The translations under genes and the position numbers were made by a program. Positions 52,161 to 64,000 of a DNA stretch of 64,000 bases are shown one piece after another. This DNA comes from Enterobacter asburiae (GTDB taxonomy: Bacteria > Pseudomonadota > Gammaproteobacteria > Enterobacterales > Enterobacteriaceae). Below the pieces are notes generated by a model. It was not told the origin of the DNA and made no database searches. It worked only from the letters and a program-made list of their open reading frames with translations. The DNA lies in assembly GCF_007035645.1 (NCBI RefSeq), contig NZ_AP019632.1, positions 434,001-498,000 on the forward strand, read 5' to 3'. Position 1 is the stretch's first letter. The number at the start of each line of letters is the position of its first letter.

Positions 52161-53009
52161 ATGAAATTATTCGCTCAGGACTCGCATCTCGATCTTTCAC
52201 ATCCCCATGTGATGGGGATCCTGAATGTTACCCCTGACTCCTTCTCTGACGGCGGCACGCATAACACGCTTATCGAGGCGGTTAAGCACGCGAATTTAAT
52301 GATTAATGCGGGTGCCACCATTATTGACGTGGGCGGCGAATCGACGCGTCCTGGTGCGGTGGACGTGTCTGTGGAAGAAGAGCTGGCGCGCGTGGTGCCG
52401 GTGGTTGAAGCTATCGCGCAGCGGTTTGAAGTATGGATCTCCGTTGATACCTCTAAACCCGAAGTGATTCGTGAAGTGGCGAGAGTGGGCGCTCACATTA
52501 TCAATGATATTCGCTCGCTCACTGAGCCCGGCGCACTTGAAGCCGCGGCAGAGACGGGGTTACCGGTATGCTTGATGCACATGCAGGGCCAACCGAAAAC
52601 CATGCAGGAAGCACCGAAGTACGACGATGTCTTTGCCGACGTGAATCGCTTCTTTATTGAGCATATTGCGCGCTGTGAACGTGCAGGTATCCCAAAAGAG
52701 AAATTGCTGCTCGACCCGGGGTTCGGTTTCGGTAAAAATCTCTCCCACAATTATGCGTTGCTTGCGCGCTTATCGGAATTCCATCACTTTGACCTGCCGC
52801 TGCTGGTGGGGATGTCGAGAAAGTCGATGATTGGGCAGTTGCTGAACGTGGGGCCGAGCGAACGCCTGAGCGGCAGCCTGGCCTGCGCGGTGATTGCGGC
52901 GATGCAGGGCGCGCACATTATTCGTGTCCATGACGTCAAAGAAACAGTAGAAGCCATGCGTGTGGTGGAAGCCACACTGGCAGCGAAGGAAAACAAACGC
53001 TATGAGTAA
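52161..53009 (+). CDS. folP: Dihydropteroate synthase
   Basis: 282 residues. Pterin-binding motifs [15 protein letters not shown] (about 18-32) and [16 protein letters not shown] (about 50-65), plus DPGFGFGK (about 185-192) and the C-terminal RVHDVKE. It condenses 4-aminobenzoate with the pterin diphosphate and is the sulfonamide target. Start [11 protein letters not shown] is chosen; 18 upstream in-frame codons are unconserved. It overlaps glmM by eight bases. Confidence 0.98.
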   Translation: MKLFAQDSHLDLSHPHVMGILNVTPDSFSDGGTHNTLIEAVKHANLMINAGATIIDVGGESTRPGAVDVSVEEELARVVPVVEAIAQRFEVWISVDTSKPEVIREVARVGAHIINDIRSLTEPGALEAAAETGLPVCLMHMQGQPKTMQEAPKYDDVFADVNRFFIEHIARCERAGIPKEKLLLDPGFGFGKNLSHNYALLARLSEFHHFDLPLLVGMSRKSMIGQLLNVGPSERLSGSLACAVIAAMQGAHIIRVHDVKETVEAMRVVEATLAAKENKRYE

Positions 53010-54339
53010 TCGTAAGTATTTTGGTACCGATGGTATCCGTGGGCGTGTAGGCGATGCTCCCATCACTCCTGATTTTGTCCTGAAGCTCGGCTGGGCTGCT
53101 GGCAAAGTGCTGGCGCGTCATGGTTCCCGTAAGATCATTATCGGTAAAGACACCCGTATTTCCGGCTATATGCTGGAGTCCGCGCTGGAGGCGGGTCTGG
53201 CGGCGGCTGGACTGTCCGCTTCCTTTACGGGCCCAATGCCAACGCCTGCTGTCGCGTATCTGACGCGCACTTTCCGTGCGGAAGCGGGGATTGTCATCTC
53301 AGCTTCTCACAACCCGTTCTACGACAACGGCATTAAATTCTTCTCCATTGACGGCACCAAGCTCCCGGATGACGTGGAAGAAGCGATTGAAGCCGAAATG
53401 GAAAAAGAGATCACCTGTGTAGATTCCGCAGAGCTGGGTAAAGCGAACCGTATCGTTGATGCGGCGGGCCGTTATATCGAATTCTGTAAAGGCACCTTCC
53501 CGAATGAGCTAAGTCTTGCTCACCTCAAAATTGTGGTGGACTGTGCAAACGGCGCGACCTATCACATCGCCCCGAATGTCTTCCGCGAACTGGGTGCGAA
53601 AGTCATCACCATTGGCTGCGAGCCGGATGGTCTGAACATTAACGAGCAGGTGGGGGCAACTGATGTTCGTGCCTTGCAGGCGCGTGTTCTGGCAGAGAAA
53701 GCCGACCTGGGCATTGCGCTGGACGGCGACGGTGACCGCGTGATCATGGTCGACCACGAAGGTAACAAGGTAGACGGCGATCAGATCCTCTACATCATTG
53801 CCCGTGAGGGCCTGCGTCAGGGCCAGCTGCGCGGCGGTGCGGTGGGCACGCTGATGAGTAACATGGGCCTGGAACTGGCGCTGAAACAGCTCGGTATTCC
53901 GTTTGTCCGCGCGAAAGTGGGTGACCGCTATGTGCTGGAAAAACTGCAGGAGAAGGGCTGGCGCATCGGTGCAGAAAACTCGGGTCACGTGATCCTGCTT
54001 GACAAAACTACCACCGGGGACGGTATCGTGGCCGCGCTGCAGGTGGTTGCCGCGATGGCGCGCAACCATATGAGCCTGCACGATCTGTGCAGCGGGATGA
54101 AAATGTTCCCACAGATCCTGGTTAACGTACGCTTCACTGCCGGTAAAGGCGATCCGCTGGAAAACGAGAACGTCAAAGCGGTGATGGCTGACGTTGAAGC
54201 GGCCCTGGGCAATCGTGGACGCGTGCTGCTGCGTAAGTCCGGTACTGAACCGCTGATCCGCGTGATGGTGGAAGGTGAAGATGAAGCGCAGGTAACCGAA
54301 TTTGCACACCGTATTGCGGACGCTGTGAAAGCTGCATAA
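53002..54339 (+). CDS. glmM: Phosphoglucosamine mutase
   Basis: 445 residues. Phosphoserine Ser102 in VISASHNPF, metal loop DGDGDRV near 241-247 and sugar-recognition GENSGH. It converts glucosamine-6-P to glucosamine-1-P for UDP-GlcNAc, hence feeds MurA and LPS synthesis. The ATG lies within the end of folP, so both are coupled. Confidence 0.98.
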   Translation: MSNRKYFGTDGIRGRVGDAPITPDFVLKLGWAAGKVLARHGSRKIIIGKDTRISGYMLESALEAGLAAAGLSASFTGPMPTPAVAYLTRTFRAEAGIVISASHNPFYDNGIKFFSIDGTKLPDDVEEAIEAEMEKEITCVDSAELGKANRIVDAAGRYIEFCKGTFPNELSLAHLKIVVDCANGATYHIAPNVFRELGAKVITIGCEPDGLNINEQVGATDVRALQARVLAEKADLGIALDGDGDRVIMVDHEGNKVDGDQILYIIAREGLRQGQLRGGAVGTLMSNMGLELALKQLGIPFVRAKVGDRYVLEKLQEKGWRIGAENSGHVILLDKTTTGDGIVAALQVVAAMARNHMSLHDLCSGMKMFPQILVNVRFTAGKGDPLENENVKAVMADVEAALGNRGRVLLRKSGTEPLIRVMVEGEDEAQVTEFAHRIADAVKAA

Positions 54340-54358
54340 TCGTGCACGCTAAATGTAT

Positions 54359-54388
54359 AAAAAGGCGGCTTTTGTCGCCTTTGTTTTA
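54359..54388 (+). terminator. folP-glmM terminator
   Basis: AAAAAGGCGGC-TTTT-GTCGCCTTTGTTTT: stem and interrupted T-run 20 bases after glmM. Confidence 0.82.
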
Positions 54389-54562
54389 AGCAATTAATGG
54401 CTTTTTGCTGTTTTTTTCCGCAGTTGATACAATGCGTCAAAAATGCCCTTGCGAAGGTCATTCGCTTTGGTTAGTATTCACACCCGCTTCAGTGGGAAAC
54501 AAAAATCCTGCTAATTGGTCGAAGCATTGGTATGCGGCAAATCCGCAAGGAACAGGTTGATT

Positions 54563-54895
54563 ATGTACGAAGCTCTTTTAGTTATTTTCCTTATTGTAGC
54601 CATCGCTCTCGTAGCGCTGATCATGCTGCAGCAAGGTAAAGGCGCTGATATGGGAGCCTCCTTCGGAGCAGGCGCTTCCGGTACGCTGTTCGGTTCAAGT
54701 GGTTCTGCGAACTTCATGACCCGCACAACGGCGATTCTGGCTACGCTGTTCTTCATCATCAGCCTTGTGCTTGGCAATATCAACAGCAACAAGACCAGCA
54801 AAGGAAGCGAGTGGGAAAATCTGAGCGCGCCAGCGAAAACTGAGCAAACTCAGCCAGCTGCACCGGCTAAGCCAACCAGCGATATCCCGCACTAA
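54563..54895 (+). CDS. secG: Preprotein translocase subunit SecG
   Basis: 110 residues with two membrane helices (about 2-22 and 52-72) and the conserved LQQGKGADMGASFGAGAS loop between them; the C-terminal tail is hydrophilic. It assists SecYE. An upstream in-frame ATG at 54515 would add 16 unconserved residues. tRNA-Leu begins nine bases after the stop. Confidence 0.97.
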   Translation: MYEALLVIFLIVAIALVALIMLQQGKGADMGASFGAGASGTLFGSSGSANFMTRTTAILATLFFIISLVLGNINSNKTSKGSEWENLSAPAKTEQTQPAAPAKPTSDIPH

Positions 54896-54904
54896 GTATT
54901 CTGT

Positions 54905-54991
54905 ACCGAGGTGGTGGAATTGGTAGACACGCTACCTTGAGGTGGTAGTGCCCTAACGGGCTTGTGGGTTCGAGTCCCATCCTCGGTACCA
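54905..54991 (+). tRNA. leuU: tRNA-Leu (anticodon GAG)
   Basis: 87 nt including genomic CCA. Acceptor ACCGAGG pairs with CCTCGGT. The D arm TGGTGGAATTGGTAGACAC, an anticodon loop TTGAGGT with GAG, the long class-II variable arm TGCCCTAACGGGCT, and the T arm with GGTTCGAGTCC are all present. It reads CUU/CUC. It follows secG as in E. coli. Confidence 0.97.
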
Positions 54992-55003
54992 ATATTCCAG
55001 AAG

Positions 55004-55030
55004 AAAGACGTCGAAAGACGTCTTTTTTTT
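55004..55030 (+). terminator. secG-leuU terminator
   Basis: AAAGACGTC-GAAA-GACGTCTTTTTTTT: perfect stem with GAAA loop and eight T. Confidence 0.93.
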
Positions 55031-55060
55031 CGTCTGTAGACTGCGAGATCTCCGATCTTT

Positions 55061-55127
55061 TGTAGGGCGGGTAAGCGCATGCGTCAACCGCCATGTTGCC
55101 CGGTGGCGCTGCGCTTACCGGGCCTGC
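55061..55127. repeat. BIME-like pair of REP sequences
   Basis: Two inverted palindromic units: TGTAGGGCGGGTAAGCGCAT with ACCGCC, then GCCCGGTGGCGCTGCGCTTA with CCGGGCCTGC. They are in opposite orientation with a short spacer, the composition of an enterobacterial BIME. The pair lies between the leuU terminator and the argG terminator. Confidence 0.8.
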
Positions 55128-55140
55128 GAAAATCAAAATA

Positions 55141-55167
55141 AAAAAGGCGCCCTGTGGGCGCCTTTTG
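55141..55167 (-). terminator. argG terminator
   Basis: On the minus strand: AAAAGGCGCCC, ACAG, GGGCGCCTTTTT, 17 bases after the argG stop. A- and T-runs on both flanks make it potentially bidirectional. Confidence 0.88.
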
Positions 55168-55183
55168 CACGTTACATCAGCGA

Positions 55184-56557
<1,374 letters not shown>

Positions 56558-56581
56558 TTAGAGACCGCTTTCGCTCTCTTG

Positions 56582-56616
56582 TGCATTTTTATGCAAAATA
56601 AGTGAGTATTCATTTA
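56582..56616 (-). promoter_or_regulatory. Tandem ArgR operator (two ARG boxes) upstream of argG
   Basis: TGCATTTTTATGCA at 56582-56595 is a good half-symmetric ARG box (consensus TGAAT-4-ATTCA; one changed base in each arm). A weaker second box, TGAGTATTCATTTA, lies at 56603-56616. The centres are 21 bases apart, the usual spacing for an ArgR hexamer. They are 52-86 bases from the argG ATG. Confidence 0.7.
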
Positions 56617-56696
56617 ATCATCTTTTGGCGAAGACCGGAAGAGAGTCGTGCGTTTTTTGTAAAAATTTTGGTCTAATCGATCTGGCGGAAGTTGGG

Positions 56697-56726
56697 TTGA
56701 CAGGTGGGGTCAACTATCAATATACT
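56697..56726 (+). promoter_or_regulatory. metY-rimP-nusA operon promoter
   Basis: Consensus TTGACA at 56697-56702, 18-base spacer, TATACT at 56721-56726. It is placed 92 bases before the metY 5' end. Confidence 0.75.
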
Positions 56727-56817
56727 AAACGCCGATTTTACGTCCCGTCTTCGGTACCAAATCCCAGCATTATTTGCAAATTCTGTCCAAAACGCGTAGA
56801 ATTTGCCACGTTTCAGG

Positions 56818-56894
<77 letters not shown>

Positions 56895-57017
56895 CTTTCC
56901 CATAAAGTTCTTTTTCAAATATACTGTGAAGACTTAGAGCCTTCGTAGCTGGATTTGAAAAAATTCTTTCGGAAAGTGCTCCAGGCCACAGTTGTGGCTA
57001 TAGGGTTCAGTTATCTA

Positions 57018-57045
57018 AAGCCCCGATTTATCGGGGTTTTTTGTT
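57018..57045 (+). terminator. First terminator after metY
   Basis: AAAGCCCCGATTTATCGGGG followed by six T. Read-through is needed for rimP-nusA expression; NusA is known to influence this in E. coli. Confidence 0.88.
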
Positions 57046-57064
57046 ATCTGACTACAGAATAACT

Positions 57065-57084
57065 GGGCTTTACGCCCTTTTTTT
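57065..57084 (+). terminator. Second terminator-like hairpin before rimP
   Basis: GGGC-TTTAC-GCCC followed by seven T, 18 bases upstream of the rimP start. The two tandem signals make the metY-rimP boundary an attenuator-like region. Confidence 0.6.
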
Positions 57085-57101
57085 ATGTCTTGGGGGTGGG
57101 C

Positions 57102-57554
57102 TTGTCCACATTAGAGCAAAAATTAACAGAGATGATTACTGCACCGGTCGAAGCACTGGGCTACGAACTGGTCGGCATCGAATTCGTTCGCGGCCGTACA
57201 TCGACGCTGCGCATCTATATTGATAGTGAAGATGGCATCAATGTTGATGATTGTGCTGATGTCAGCCACCAGGTGAGTGCGGTTCTTGATGTTGAAGACC
57301 CGATTACCGTTGCGTACAACCTGGAAGTTTCCTCACCTGGCCTCGATCGCCCGATGTTCACGGCCGAGCACTATGTGCGCTTTACCGGTGAAGAAGTGGC
57401 TCTCGTTCTGCGTATGGCCGTACAGAACCGCCGTAAATGGCAGGGAATTATCAAAGCCGTTGATGGTGAAATGATCACGGTGACAGTCGAAGGCAAAGAT
57501 GAAGTGTTCGCGCTGAGTAATATCCAGAAGGCGAACCTGGTTCCCCACTTTTAA
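57102..57554 (+). CDS. rimP: Ribosome maturation factor RimP
   Basis: 150 residues starting with TTG ([19 protein letters not shown]), as in E. coli. N-terminal alpha/beta domain and C-terminal SH3-like domain ([21 protein letters not shown]). It is needed for 30S maturation. GGGGGTGGG precedes the TTG. A further in-frame TTG 12 bases upstream is less likely. Confidence 0.95.
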   Translation: MSTLEQKLTEMITAPVEALGYELVGIEFVRGRTSTLRIYIDSEDGINVDDCADVSHQVSAVLDVEDPITVAYNLEVSSPGLDRPMFTAEHYVRFTGEEVALVLRMAVQNRRKWQGIIKAVDGEMITVTVEGKDEVFALSNIQKANLVPHF

Positions 57555-57582
57555 CAGTCTGGATTGAGGTGAAAAGCCCGCG

Positions 57583-59085
57583 ATGAACAAAGAAATTTTG
57601 GCTGTTGTTGAAGCCGTCTCCAACGAGAAATCACTGCCGCGTGAGAAGATTTTCGAAGCGCTGGAAAGTGCACTGGCTACAGCAACCAAGAAAAAATACG
57701 AACAAGAGATCGATGTTCGCGTAGAAATCGATCGTAAAAGCGGTGACTTCGATACATTCCGTCGTTGGGTAATCGTTGAAGAAGTGACCCAGCCGACCAA
57801 AGAGATCACGCTGGAAGCTGCCCGTTTTGAAGACGAAAGTCTGAACGTGGGCGAGTACGTTGAAGATCAGATTGAATCTGTCACCTTTGACCGTATCACG
57901 ACCCAGACCGCTAAACAGGTTATCGTGCAGAAAGTGCGCGAAGCCGAGCGCGCGCTGGTTGTCGATCAGTTCCGCGATCAGGAAGGCGAAATCATCACCG
58001 GCGTGGTGAAGAAAGTGAACCGCGACAACATCTCCCTGGAGATCAAATCCGAAGGGTTGCCGGGTAACGCTGAAGCCGTGATCCTGCGTGAAGATATGCT
58101 GCCGCGTGAAAACTTCCGCCCAGGTGACCGTATTCGCGGTGTTCTGTACGCCGTTCGCCCTGAAGCGCGTGGTGCACAGCTGTTCGTGACCCGTTCTAAA
58201 CCAGAAATGCTGGTAGAACTGTTCCGTATCGAAGTGCCGGAAATCGGTGAAGAAGTTATCGAGATTAAAGCGGCGGCTCGCGATCCGGGCTCCCGTGCGA
58301 AAATTGCGGTGAAAACCAACGACAAGCGTATCGACCCGGTCGGTGCTTGCGTCGGTATGCGCGGTGCGCGCGTTCAGGCAGTTTCGACTGAGCTGGGCGG
58401 CGAACGTATTGATATCGTTCTGTGGGATGACAACCCGGCGCAGTTCGTGATCAACGCAATGGCTCCAGCTGATGTGGCGTCTATCGTTGTTGACGAAGAC
58501 AAACACACCATGGATATCGCTGTTGAAGCGGGCAACCTGGCGCAGGCAATCGGCCGTAACGGCCAGAACGTACGCCTGGCGTCACAGCTGAGCGGCTGGG
58601 AACTCAACGTAATGACCGTTGATGACCTGCAGGCTAAGCATCAGGCTGAAGCCCATGCGGCGATCGATACCTTCACTAAATACCTGGATATTGACGAAGA
58701 CTTCGCCACTGTTCTGGTTGAAGAAGGTTTCTCTACGCTGGAAGAACTGGCCTATGTGCCAATGAAAGAGCTGCTGGAAATTGACGGTCTGGATGAACCA
58801 ACCGTTGAAGCCCTGCGTGAACGCGCTAAAAACGCACTGACCACCCTGGCACTGGCTCAGGAAGAAAGCCTTGGCGATAAGAAGCCGGCTGATGACCTGC
58901 TGAATCTGGAAGGTCTTGATCGTGCGATTGCGTTCAAGCTGGCTGCCCGTGGTGTTTGTACGCTGGAAGATCTCGCTGAGCAAGGCGTTGATGACCTGGC
59001 TGATATCGAAGGTTTAACCGACGAGAAAGCCGGCGAGCTCATCATGGCCGCACGTAATATTTGCTGGTTCGGCGACGAAGCGTAA
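57583..59085 (+). CDS. nusA: Transcription termination/antitermination factor NusA
   Basis: 500 residues (five more than E. coli K-12, as in Salmonella). RNA-polymerase-binding N-terminus (1-130), S1 domain (about 135-200), KH1 and KH2 (about 230-345, [14 protein letters not shown] and [12 protein letters not shown]), and two acidic repeats AR1/AR2 (about 365-425 and 440-495). It modulates pausing and termination. The gap from rimP is 28 bases. Confidence 0.98.
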   Translation: MNKEILAVVEAVSNEKSLPREKIFEALESALATATKKKYEQEIDVRVEIDRKSGDFDTFRRWVIVEEVTQPTKEITLEAARFEDESLNVGEYVEDQIESVTFDRITTQTAKQVIVQKVREAERALVVDQFRDQEGEIITGVVKKVNRDNISLEIKSEGLPGNAEAVILREDMLPRENFRPGDRIRGVLYAVRPEARGAQLFVTRSKPEMLVELFRIEVPEIGEEVIEIKAAARDPGSRAKIAVKTNDKRIDPVGACVGMRGARVQAVSTELGGERIDIVLWDDNPAQFVINAMAPADVASIVVDEDKHTMDIAVEAGNLAQAIGRNGQNVRLASQLSGWELNVMTVDDLQAKHQAEAHAAIDTFTKYLDIDEDFATVLVEEGFSTLEELAYVPMKELLEIDGLDEPTVEALRERAKNALTTLALAQEESLGDKKPADDLLNLEGLDRAIAFKLAARGVCTLEDLAEQGVDDLADIEGLTDEKAGELIMAARNICWFGDEA

Positions 59086-59109
59086 TAAACTGTAGCAGGA
59101 AGGAACAGC

Positions 59110-61797
59110 ATGACTGATGTAACTGTAAAATCGCTGGCTGCTGAGATTCAGACCTCCGTGGACCGCCTGGTACAGCAATTTGCTGATGCAGGGATCCCGA
59201 AGTCCGCTGATGACTCGGTGACCGCGCAAGAAAAACAAACCTTGTTAACGCACCTGAACCGTGAACACGGTTCTACGCCTGACAAGTTAACGCTGCAGCG
59301 CAAAACGCGTAGCACGTTAAACATCCCTGGTACCGGTGGCAAAAGCAAATCGGTCCAAATTGAAGTCCGCAAGACGCGCACCTTTGTAAAACGTGATCCG
59401 CAAGAGGCAGAACGCCTTGCCGCGGAAGAGCAGGCACAGCGTGAAGCGGAAGAACAAGCTCAGCGTGAGGCGGAAGCAGCCGCCAAACGTGAAGCAGAAT
59501 TAAAAGCTGAACGTGAGGCCGCAGAAAAAGCGAAACGCGACGCAAGTGATAAAGTGAAGCGTGACGCTGCGGAAAAAGACAAAGTGAGCAATCAACAGAC
59601 AGACGAAATGACCAAAACCGCCCAGGCTGAAAAAGCCCGCCGTGAAAATGAAGCTGCCGAGCTGAAGCGTAAAGCGGAAGAAGAAGCCCGCCGTAAGCTG
59701 GAAGAAGAAGCTCGCCGCGTCGCCGAAGAAGCGCGCCGTATGGCAGAAGAAAACGAGAAGAATGGTGTGAATACCGTTGAGCCGACTGAAGACACCAGCG
59801 ACTATCACGTGACCACTTCTCAGCATGCGCGTCAGGCTGAAGATGATAACGACCGTGAAGTAGAAGGCGGCCGTGGCCGTGGCCGTAATGCAAAAGCAGC
59901 GCGTCCGGCGAAAAAAGGCAACAAGCACGCTGAATCCAAAGCTGACCGTGAAGAAGCACGCGCGGCTGTTCGCGGTGGTAAAGGCGGCAAGCGTAAAGGT
60001 TCCGCGCTGCAGCAGGGCTTCCAGAAGCCGGCTCAGGCCGTTAACCGTGACGTTGTGATCGGCGAAACCATTACCGTTGGCGAACTGGCGAACAAGATGG
60101 CGGTTAAAGGCTCTCAGGTCATCAAAGCAATGATGAAGCTGGGTGCCATGGCGACCATCAACCAGGTCATCGATCAGGAAACCGCACAGCTGGTTGCTGA
60201 AGAGATGGGCCACAAAGTTATCCTGCGTCGTGAAAACGAGCTGGAAGAAGCAGTAATGAGCGACCGTGATACTGGTGCTGCAGCTGAACCGCGTGCACCG
60301 GTTGTGACCATCATGGGTCACGTTGACCACGGTAAAACCTCTCTGCTTGACTACATTCGTTCTACTAAGGTTGCCTCTGGTGAAGCGGGTGGTATTACCC
60401 AGCACATCGGTGCTTACCACGTAGAAACTGACAACGGTATGATCACCTTCCTGGATACTCCGGGCCACGCCGCGTTTACATCAATGCGTGCTCGTGGTGC
60501 TCAGGCGACGGATATCGTTGTTCTGGTTGTTGCTGCAGACGACGGCGTCATGCCGCAGACCATCGAAGCTATCCAGCACGCGAAAGCAGCAGGTGTGCCG
60601 GTTGTGGTTGCAGTGAACAAGATCGATAAGCCAGAAGCGGATCCCGATCGTGTTAAAAACGAACTTTCCCAGTACGGTATTCTGCCGGAAGAGTGGGGCG
60701 GCGAAAGCCAGTTCGTACACGTGTCTGCGAAAGCGGGTACCGGTATCGACGAACTGCTGGACGCGATCCTGCTGCAGGCCGAAGTTCTGGAGCTGAAAGC
60801 CATCCGTAACGGTATGGCGAGCGGTGCGGTTATCGAATCCTTCCTGGATAAAGGACGTGGCCCGGTTGCTACCGTTCTGGTTCGCGAAGGTACGCTGCAT
60901 AAAGGCGATATCGTTCTGTGCGGTTTCGAATACGGTCGCGTTCGTGCGATGCGTAACGAACTGGGTCAGGAAGTGCTGGAAGCAGGTCCGTCCATTCCAG
61001 TGGAAATCCTGGGTCTGTCCGGTGTTCCGGCTGCCGGTGACGAAGTGACCGTGGTGCGTGACGAGAAGAAAGCGCGTGAAGTTGCGCTGTATCGTCAGGG
61101 TAAATTCCGTGAAGTTAAACTGGCTCGTCAGCAGAAATCTAAACTCGAGAACATGTTTGCCAACATGACCGATGGCGAAGTTCACGAAGTGAACATCGTT
61201 CTGAAAGCCGACGTTCAGGGTTCTGTGGAAGCGATCTCCGACTCCTTGCTGAAACTGTCTACCGACGAAGTGAAAGTGAAGATCATCGGTTCTGGCGTAG
61301 GTGGTATCACCGAAACCGACGCGACCCTGGCTGCTGCGTCCAACGCTATCCTGGTTGGCTTCAACGTTCGTGCGGATGCGTCTGCGCGTAAAGTGATTGA
61401 AGCTGAAAGCCTGGATCTCCGCTACTACTCTGTCATCTATAACCTGATCGACGAAGTGAAAGCAGCGATGAGCGGCATGCTGTCTCCTGAGCTGAAACAG
61501 CAGATCATCGGTCTGGCTGAAGTACGTGACGTGTTCAAATCACCGAAATTCGGTGCGATCGCGGGCTGTATGGTTACCGAAGGTAACATCAAGCGTCACA
61601 ACCCAATCCGCGTACTACGTGACAACGTGGTTATCTACGAAGGCGAGCTGGAATCCCTGCGCCGCTTCAAAGATGACGTTAACGAAGTCCGTAACGGCAT
61701 GGAATGTGGTATCGGCGTGAAGAACTACAACGACGTTCGCGTTGGCGATATGATCGAAGTGTTCGAGATCATCGAAATTCAGCGTACCATCGCTTAA
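59110..61797 (+). CDS. infB: Translation initiation factor IF-2
   Basis: 895 residues. Small N-terminal subdomain (1-50), a long charged helical linker rich in Arg/Glu/Ala (about 100-220), then a Gly/Arg-rich piece. The G domain follows, with GHVDHGKTS (about 402-410), DTPGH and NKID, then domains II-IV. Internal starts for the shorter isoforms are visible: GTG at 59584 (codon 159) and ATG at 59608 (codon 167), equivalent to the E. coli IF2-2 and IF2-3 starts. It places fMet-tRNA on the 30S subunit. Confidence 0.98.
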   Translation: MTDVTVKSLAAEIQTSVDRLVQQFADAGIPKSADDSVTAQEKQTLLTHLNREHGSTPDKLTLQRKTRSTLNIPGTGGKSKSVQIEVRKTRTFVKRDPQEAERLAAEEQAQREAEEQAQREAEAAAKREAELKAEREAAEKAKRDASDKVKRDAAEKDKVSNQQTDEMTKTAQAEKARRENEAAELKRKAEEEARRKLEEEARRVAEEARRMAEENEKNGVNTVEPTEDTSDYHVTTSQHARQAEDDNDREVEGGRGRGRNAKAARPAKKGNKHAESKADREEARAAVRGGKGGKRKGSALQQGFQKPAQAVNRDVVIGETITVGELANKMAVKGSQVIKAMMKLGAMATINQVIDQETAQLVAEEMGHKVILRRENELEEAVMSDRDTGAAAEPRAPVVTIMGHVDHGKTSLLDYIRSTKVASGEAGGITQHIGAYHVETDNGMITFLDTPGHAAFTSMRARGAQATDIVVLVVAADDGVMPQTIEAIQHAKAAGVPVVVAVNKIDKPEADPDRVKNELSQYGILPEEWGGESQFVHVSAKAGTGIDELLDAILLQAEVLELKAIRNGMASGAVIESFLDKGRGPVATVLVREGTLHKGDIVLCGFEYGRVRAMRNELGQEVLEAGPSIPVEILGLSGVPAAGDEVTVVRDEKKAREVALYRQGKFREVKLARQQKSKLENMFANMTDGEVHEVNIVLKADVQGSVEAISDSLLKLSTDEVKVKIIGSGVGGITETDATLAAASNAILVGFNVRADASARKVIEAESLDLRYYSVIYNLIDEVKAAMSGMLSPELKQQIIGLAEVRDVFKSPKFGAIAGCMVTEGNIKRHNPIRVLRDNVVIYEGELESLRRFKDDVNEVRNGMECGIGVKNYNDVRVGDMIEVFEIIEIQRTIA

Positions 61798-61807
61798 TTA
61801 CCGATTG

Positions 61808-61840
61808 TAAGCCGGGATCGCCTCGCGCCACCCGGCAATA
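61808..61840. repeat. REP-like palindrome between infB and rbfA
   Basis: TAAGCCGGGATCGCCTCGCG with CCACCCGGC, a REP-type palindrome 11 bases after the infB stop. Confidence 0.65.
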
Positions 61841-61845
61841 ATTTT

Positions 61846-61870
61846 AAAAGGGGCTTTTAGCCCCTTTTTT
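61846..61870 (+). terminator. Terminator-like hairpin between infB and rbfA
   Basis: AAAAGGGGC-TTTTA-GCCCCTTTTTT, 16 bases ahead of the rbfA ATG. Its placement inside the operon implies partial termination or attenuation before rbfA. Confidence 0.8.
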
Positions 61871-61886
61871 GTCTGGAGAATTTATT

Positions 61887-62290
61887 ATGGCGAAAGAATT
61901 TGGTCGCCCTCAGCGCGTAGCGCAGGAAATGCAGAAAGAGATCGCACTCATTCTGCAACGTGAAATTAAAGACCCGCGCGTCGGCATGATGACCACTGTT
62001 TCCGGTGTCGAAATGTCCCGCGATTTGGCCTATGCAAAAGTGTTCGTCACCTTCCTGAACGATCAGGACGAAGCGGCAGTGAAAAACGGCATTAAAGCGC
62101 TGCAGGAAGCCTCTGGTTTCATCCGCTCCCTGCTCGGCAAAGCGATGCGCCTGCGCATCGTGCCTGAGCTGACCTTCTTCTACGACAACTCGCTGGTTGA
62201 AGGTATGCGTATGTCCAACCTGGTGACCAGCGTGGTTAAACATGACGACGAGCGTCGTGTTAACCCGGCGGACGACAGCAAGGAGGACTA

Positions 62291-62291
<1 letters not shown>
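61887..62291 (+). CDS. rbfA: 30S ribosome-binding factor A
   Basis: 134 residues, [22 protein letters not shown]-type fold with the conserved kink ([10 protein letters not shown]). It acts in 16S rRNA 5' maturation and cold shock. The stop overlaps truB by one base (TAATG). Confidence 0.97.
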
Positions 62292-63665
<1,374 letters not shown>

Positions 63666-63681
63666 TTCTTGCGAGTTTCAG

Positions 63682-63708
63682 AAAAGGGGGCCTGATGGCC
63701 CCTTTTTT
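63682..63708 (+). terminator. rpsO terminator (t1)
   Basis: AAAAGGGGGCC-TGAT-GGCCCCTTTTTT. In E. coli the equivalent signal ends most rpsO transcripts, with some read-through into pnp. Confidence 0.9.
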
Positions 63709-63775
63709 CAACCAGACGGCAGCAATTCACTGGAAACTATTGTATTGTTGCTATAAATGATCTTCATTGCAGAGG

Positions 63776-63883
63776 TTCGCGCGGCTAATGAGAGGCTTCA
63801 CCCATGGGGGTGTTGGTTGTCATTAGTCGCGAGGATGCGAAGAAGGTCGGGTTAAATCGACAGCACACCGGTGGTGTGCTGTC
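63776..63883 (+). promoter_or_regulatory. pnp leader with two long hairpins (RNase III target)
   Basis: First hairpin: GCGGCTAATGA at 63781-63791 pairs with TCATTAGTCGC at 63820-63830, extended by TTCGC/GCGAA ends. Second: an 11-base perfect stem GACAGCACACC / GGTGTGCTGTC at 63859-63883. In E. coli RNase III cuts the leader stem and PNPase then represses its own translation. A -10 like TATAAA at 63752-63757 could be the pnp promoter. E. coli also has an antisense RNA (SraG) here; I cannot define it from sequence alone. Confidence 0.8.
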
Positions 63884-63907
63884 AAACATTTAAGAAAGGA
63901 CAGAACT

Positions 63908-64000
63908 TTGCTGAATCCGATCGTTCGTAAATTCCAGTATGGTCAACATACCGTCACGCTGGAAACCGGCATGATGGCACGTCAGGCTACTGCTGCCGTT
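63908..64000 (+). CDS. pnp: Polynucleotide phosphorylase (N-terminal 31 codons)
   Basis: Starts with TTG ([20 protein letters not shown]), as in E. coli, preceded by AAGGA. The frame is open to the window end. The visible part is the first strands of the N-terminal RNase PH-like domain ([10 protein letters not shown]). PNPase degrades RNA 3' to 5' in the degradosome. Confidence 0.96.
   Translation, partial: MLNPIVRKFQYGQHTVTLETGMMARQATAAV

Noticed and set aside
63720..63900. Antisense RNA SraG opposite the pnp leader
   Set aside because: Known in E. coli at this place, but I could not identify its promoter or terminator on the minus strand here.

Overview
The window is ordinary chromosomal core DNA from a gamma-proteobacterium of the family Enterobacteriaceae. 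Almost every protein is recognisably co-linear, and nearly identical in length, with its Escherichia coli counterpart. An ATP-type dihydroxyacetone kinase beside yjgR, and a PmrA/PmrB-like two-component pair between obgE and dacB, point to the Enterobacter/Klebsiella side of the family rather than to Escherichia. No prophage, insertion sequence, integrase, CRISPR array or toxin-antitoxin pair is visible.

Layout. 1-3.3 kb: end of zapE, the rplM-rpsI ribosomal operon and sspA-sspB. 3.3-10.8 kb: gltBD glutamate synthase (minus strand), with a short overlapping upstream reading frame, and the divergent radical-SAM gene yhcC. 10.8-23.3 kb: a block that in E. coli lies elsewhere (near 96 min): yjgR, a dihydroxyacetone kinase gene, ahr, yjgM, valS-holC-pepA and the divergent lptFG. 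Here it sits between yhcC and arcB, which are neighbours in E. coli, and its internal order is a circular permutation of the E. coli order. 23.4-30.8 kb: arcB with the antisense-encoded sRNA ArcZ, elbB, mtgA, then (minus strand) rpoN-hpf-ptsN-rapZ-npr. 30.9-35.3 kb (minus strand): the envelope cluster yrbG-kdsD-kdsC-lptC-lptA-lptB. 35.5-40.6 kb: mlaFEDCB, ibaG, murA, sfsB. 40.9-45 kb: ispB, then rplU-rpmA-yhbE-obgE. 45-48.1 kb: dacB-pmrA-pmrB on the minus strand. 48.2-54.9 kb: greA, yhbY, rlmE-ftsH, folP-glmM, secG. 54.9-64 kb: leuU, argG, metY-rimP-nusA-infB-rbfA-truB-rpsO and the first 31 codons of pnp.

The genes fall into a few jobs: translation and transcription machinery (L13, S9, L21, L27, S15, ObgE, NusA, IF2, RbfA, RimP, TruB, RlmE, GreA, two tRNAs); envelope building (LptA, B, C, F, G; KdsC, KdsD; MlaB-F; MurA, GlmM, MtgA, DacB); nitrogen and redox control (GltBD, RpoN, PTS-Ntr, ArcB/ArcZ); and quality control (FtsH, SspAB).

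The most unusual points are the permuted yjgR-lptG block with its three seams, the ribosome-binding-site-equipped frame overlapping the gltB start, and the extra PmrAB-type system behind dacB. Comparisons with E. coli are from memory and are marked as such.
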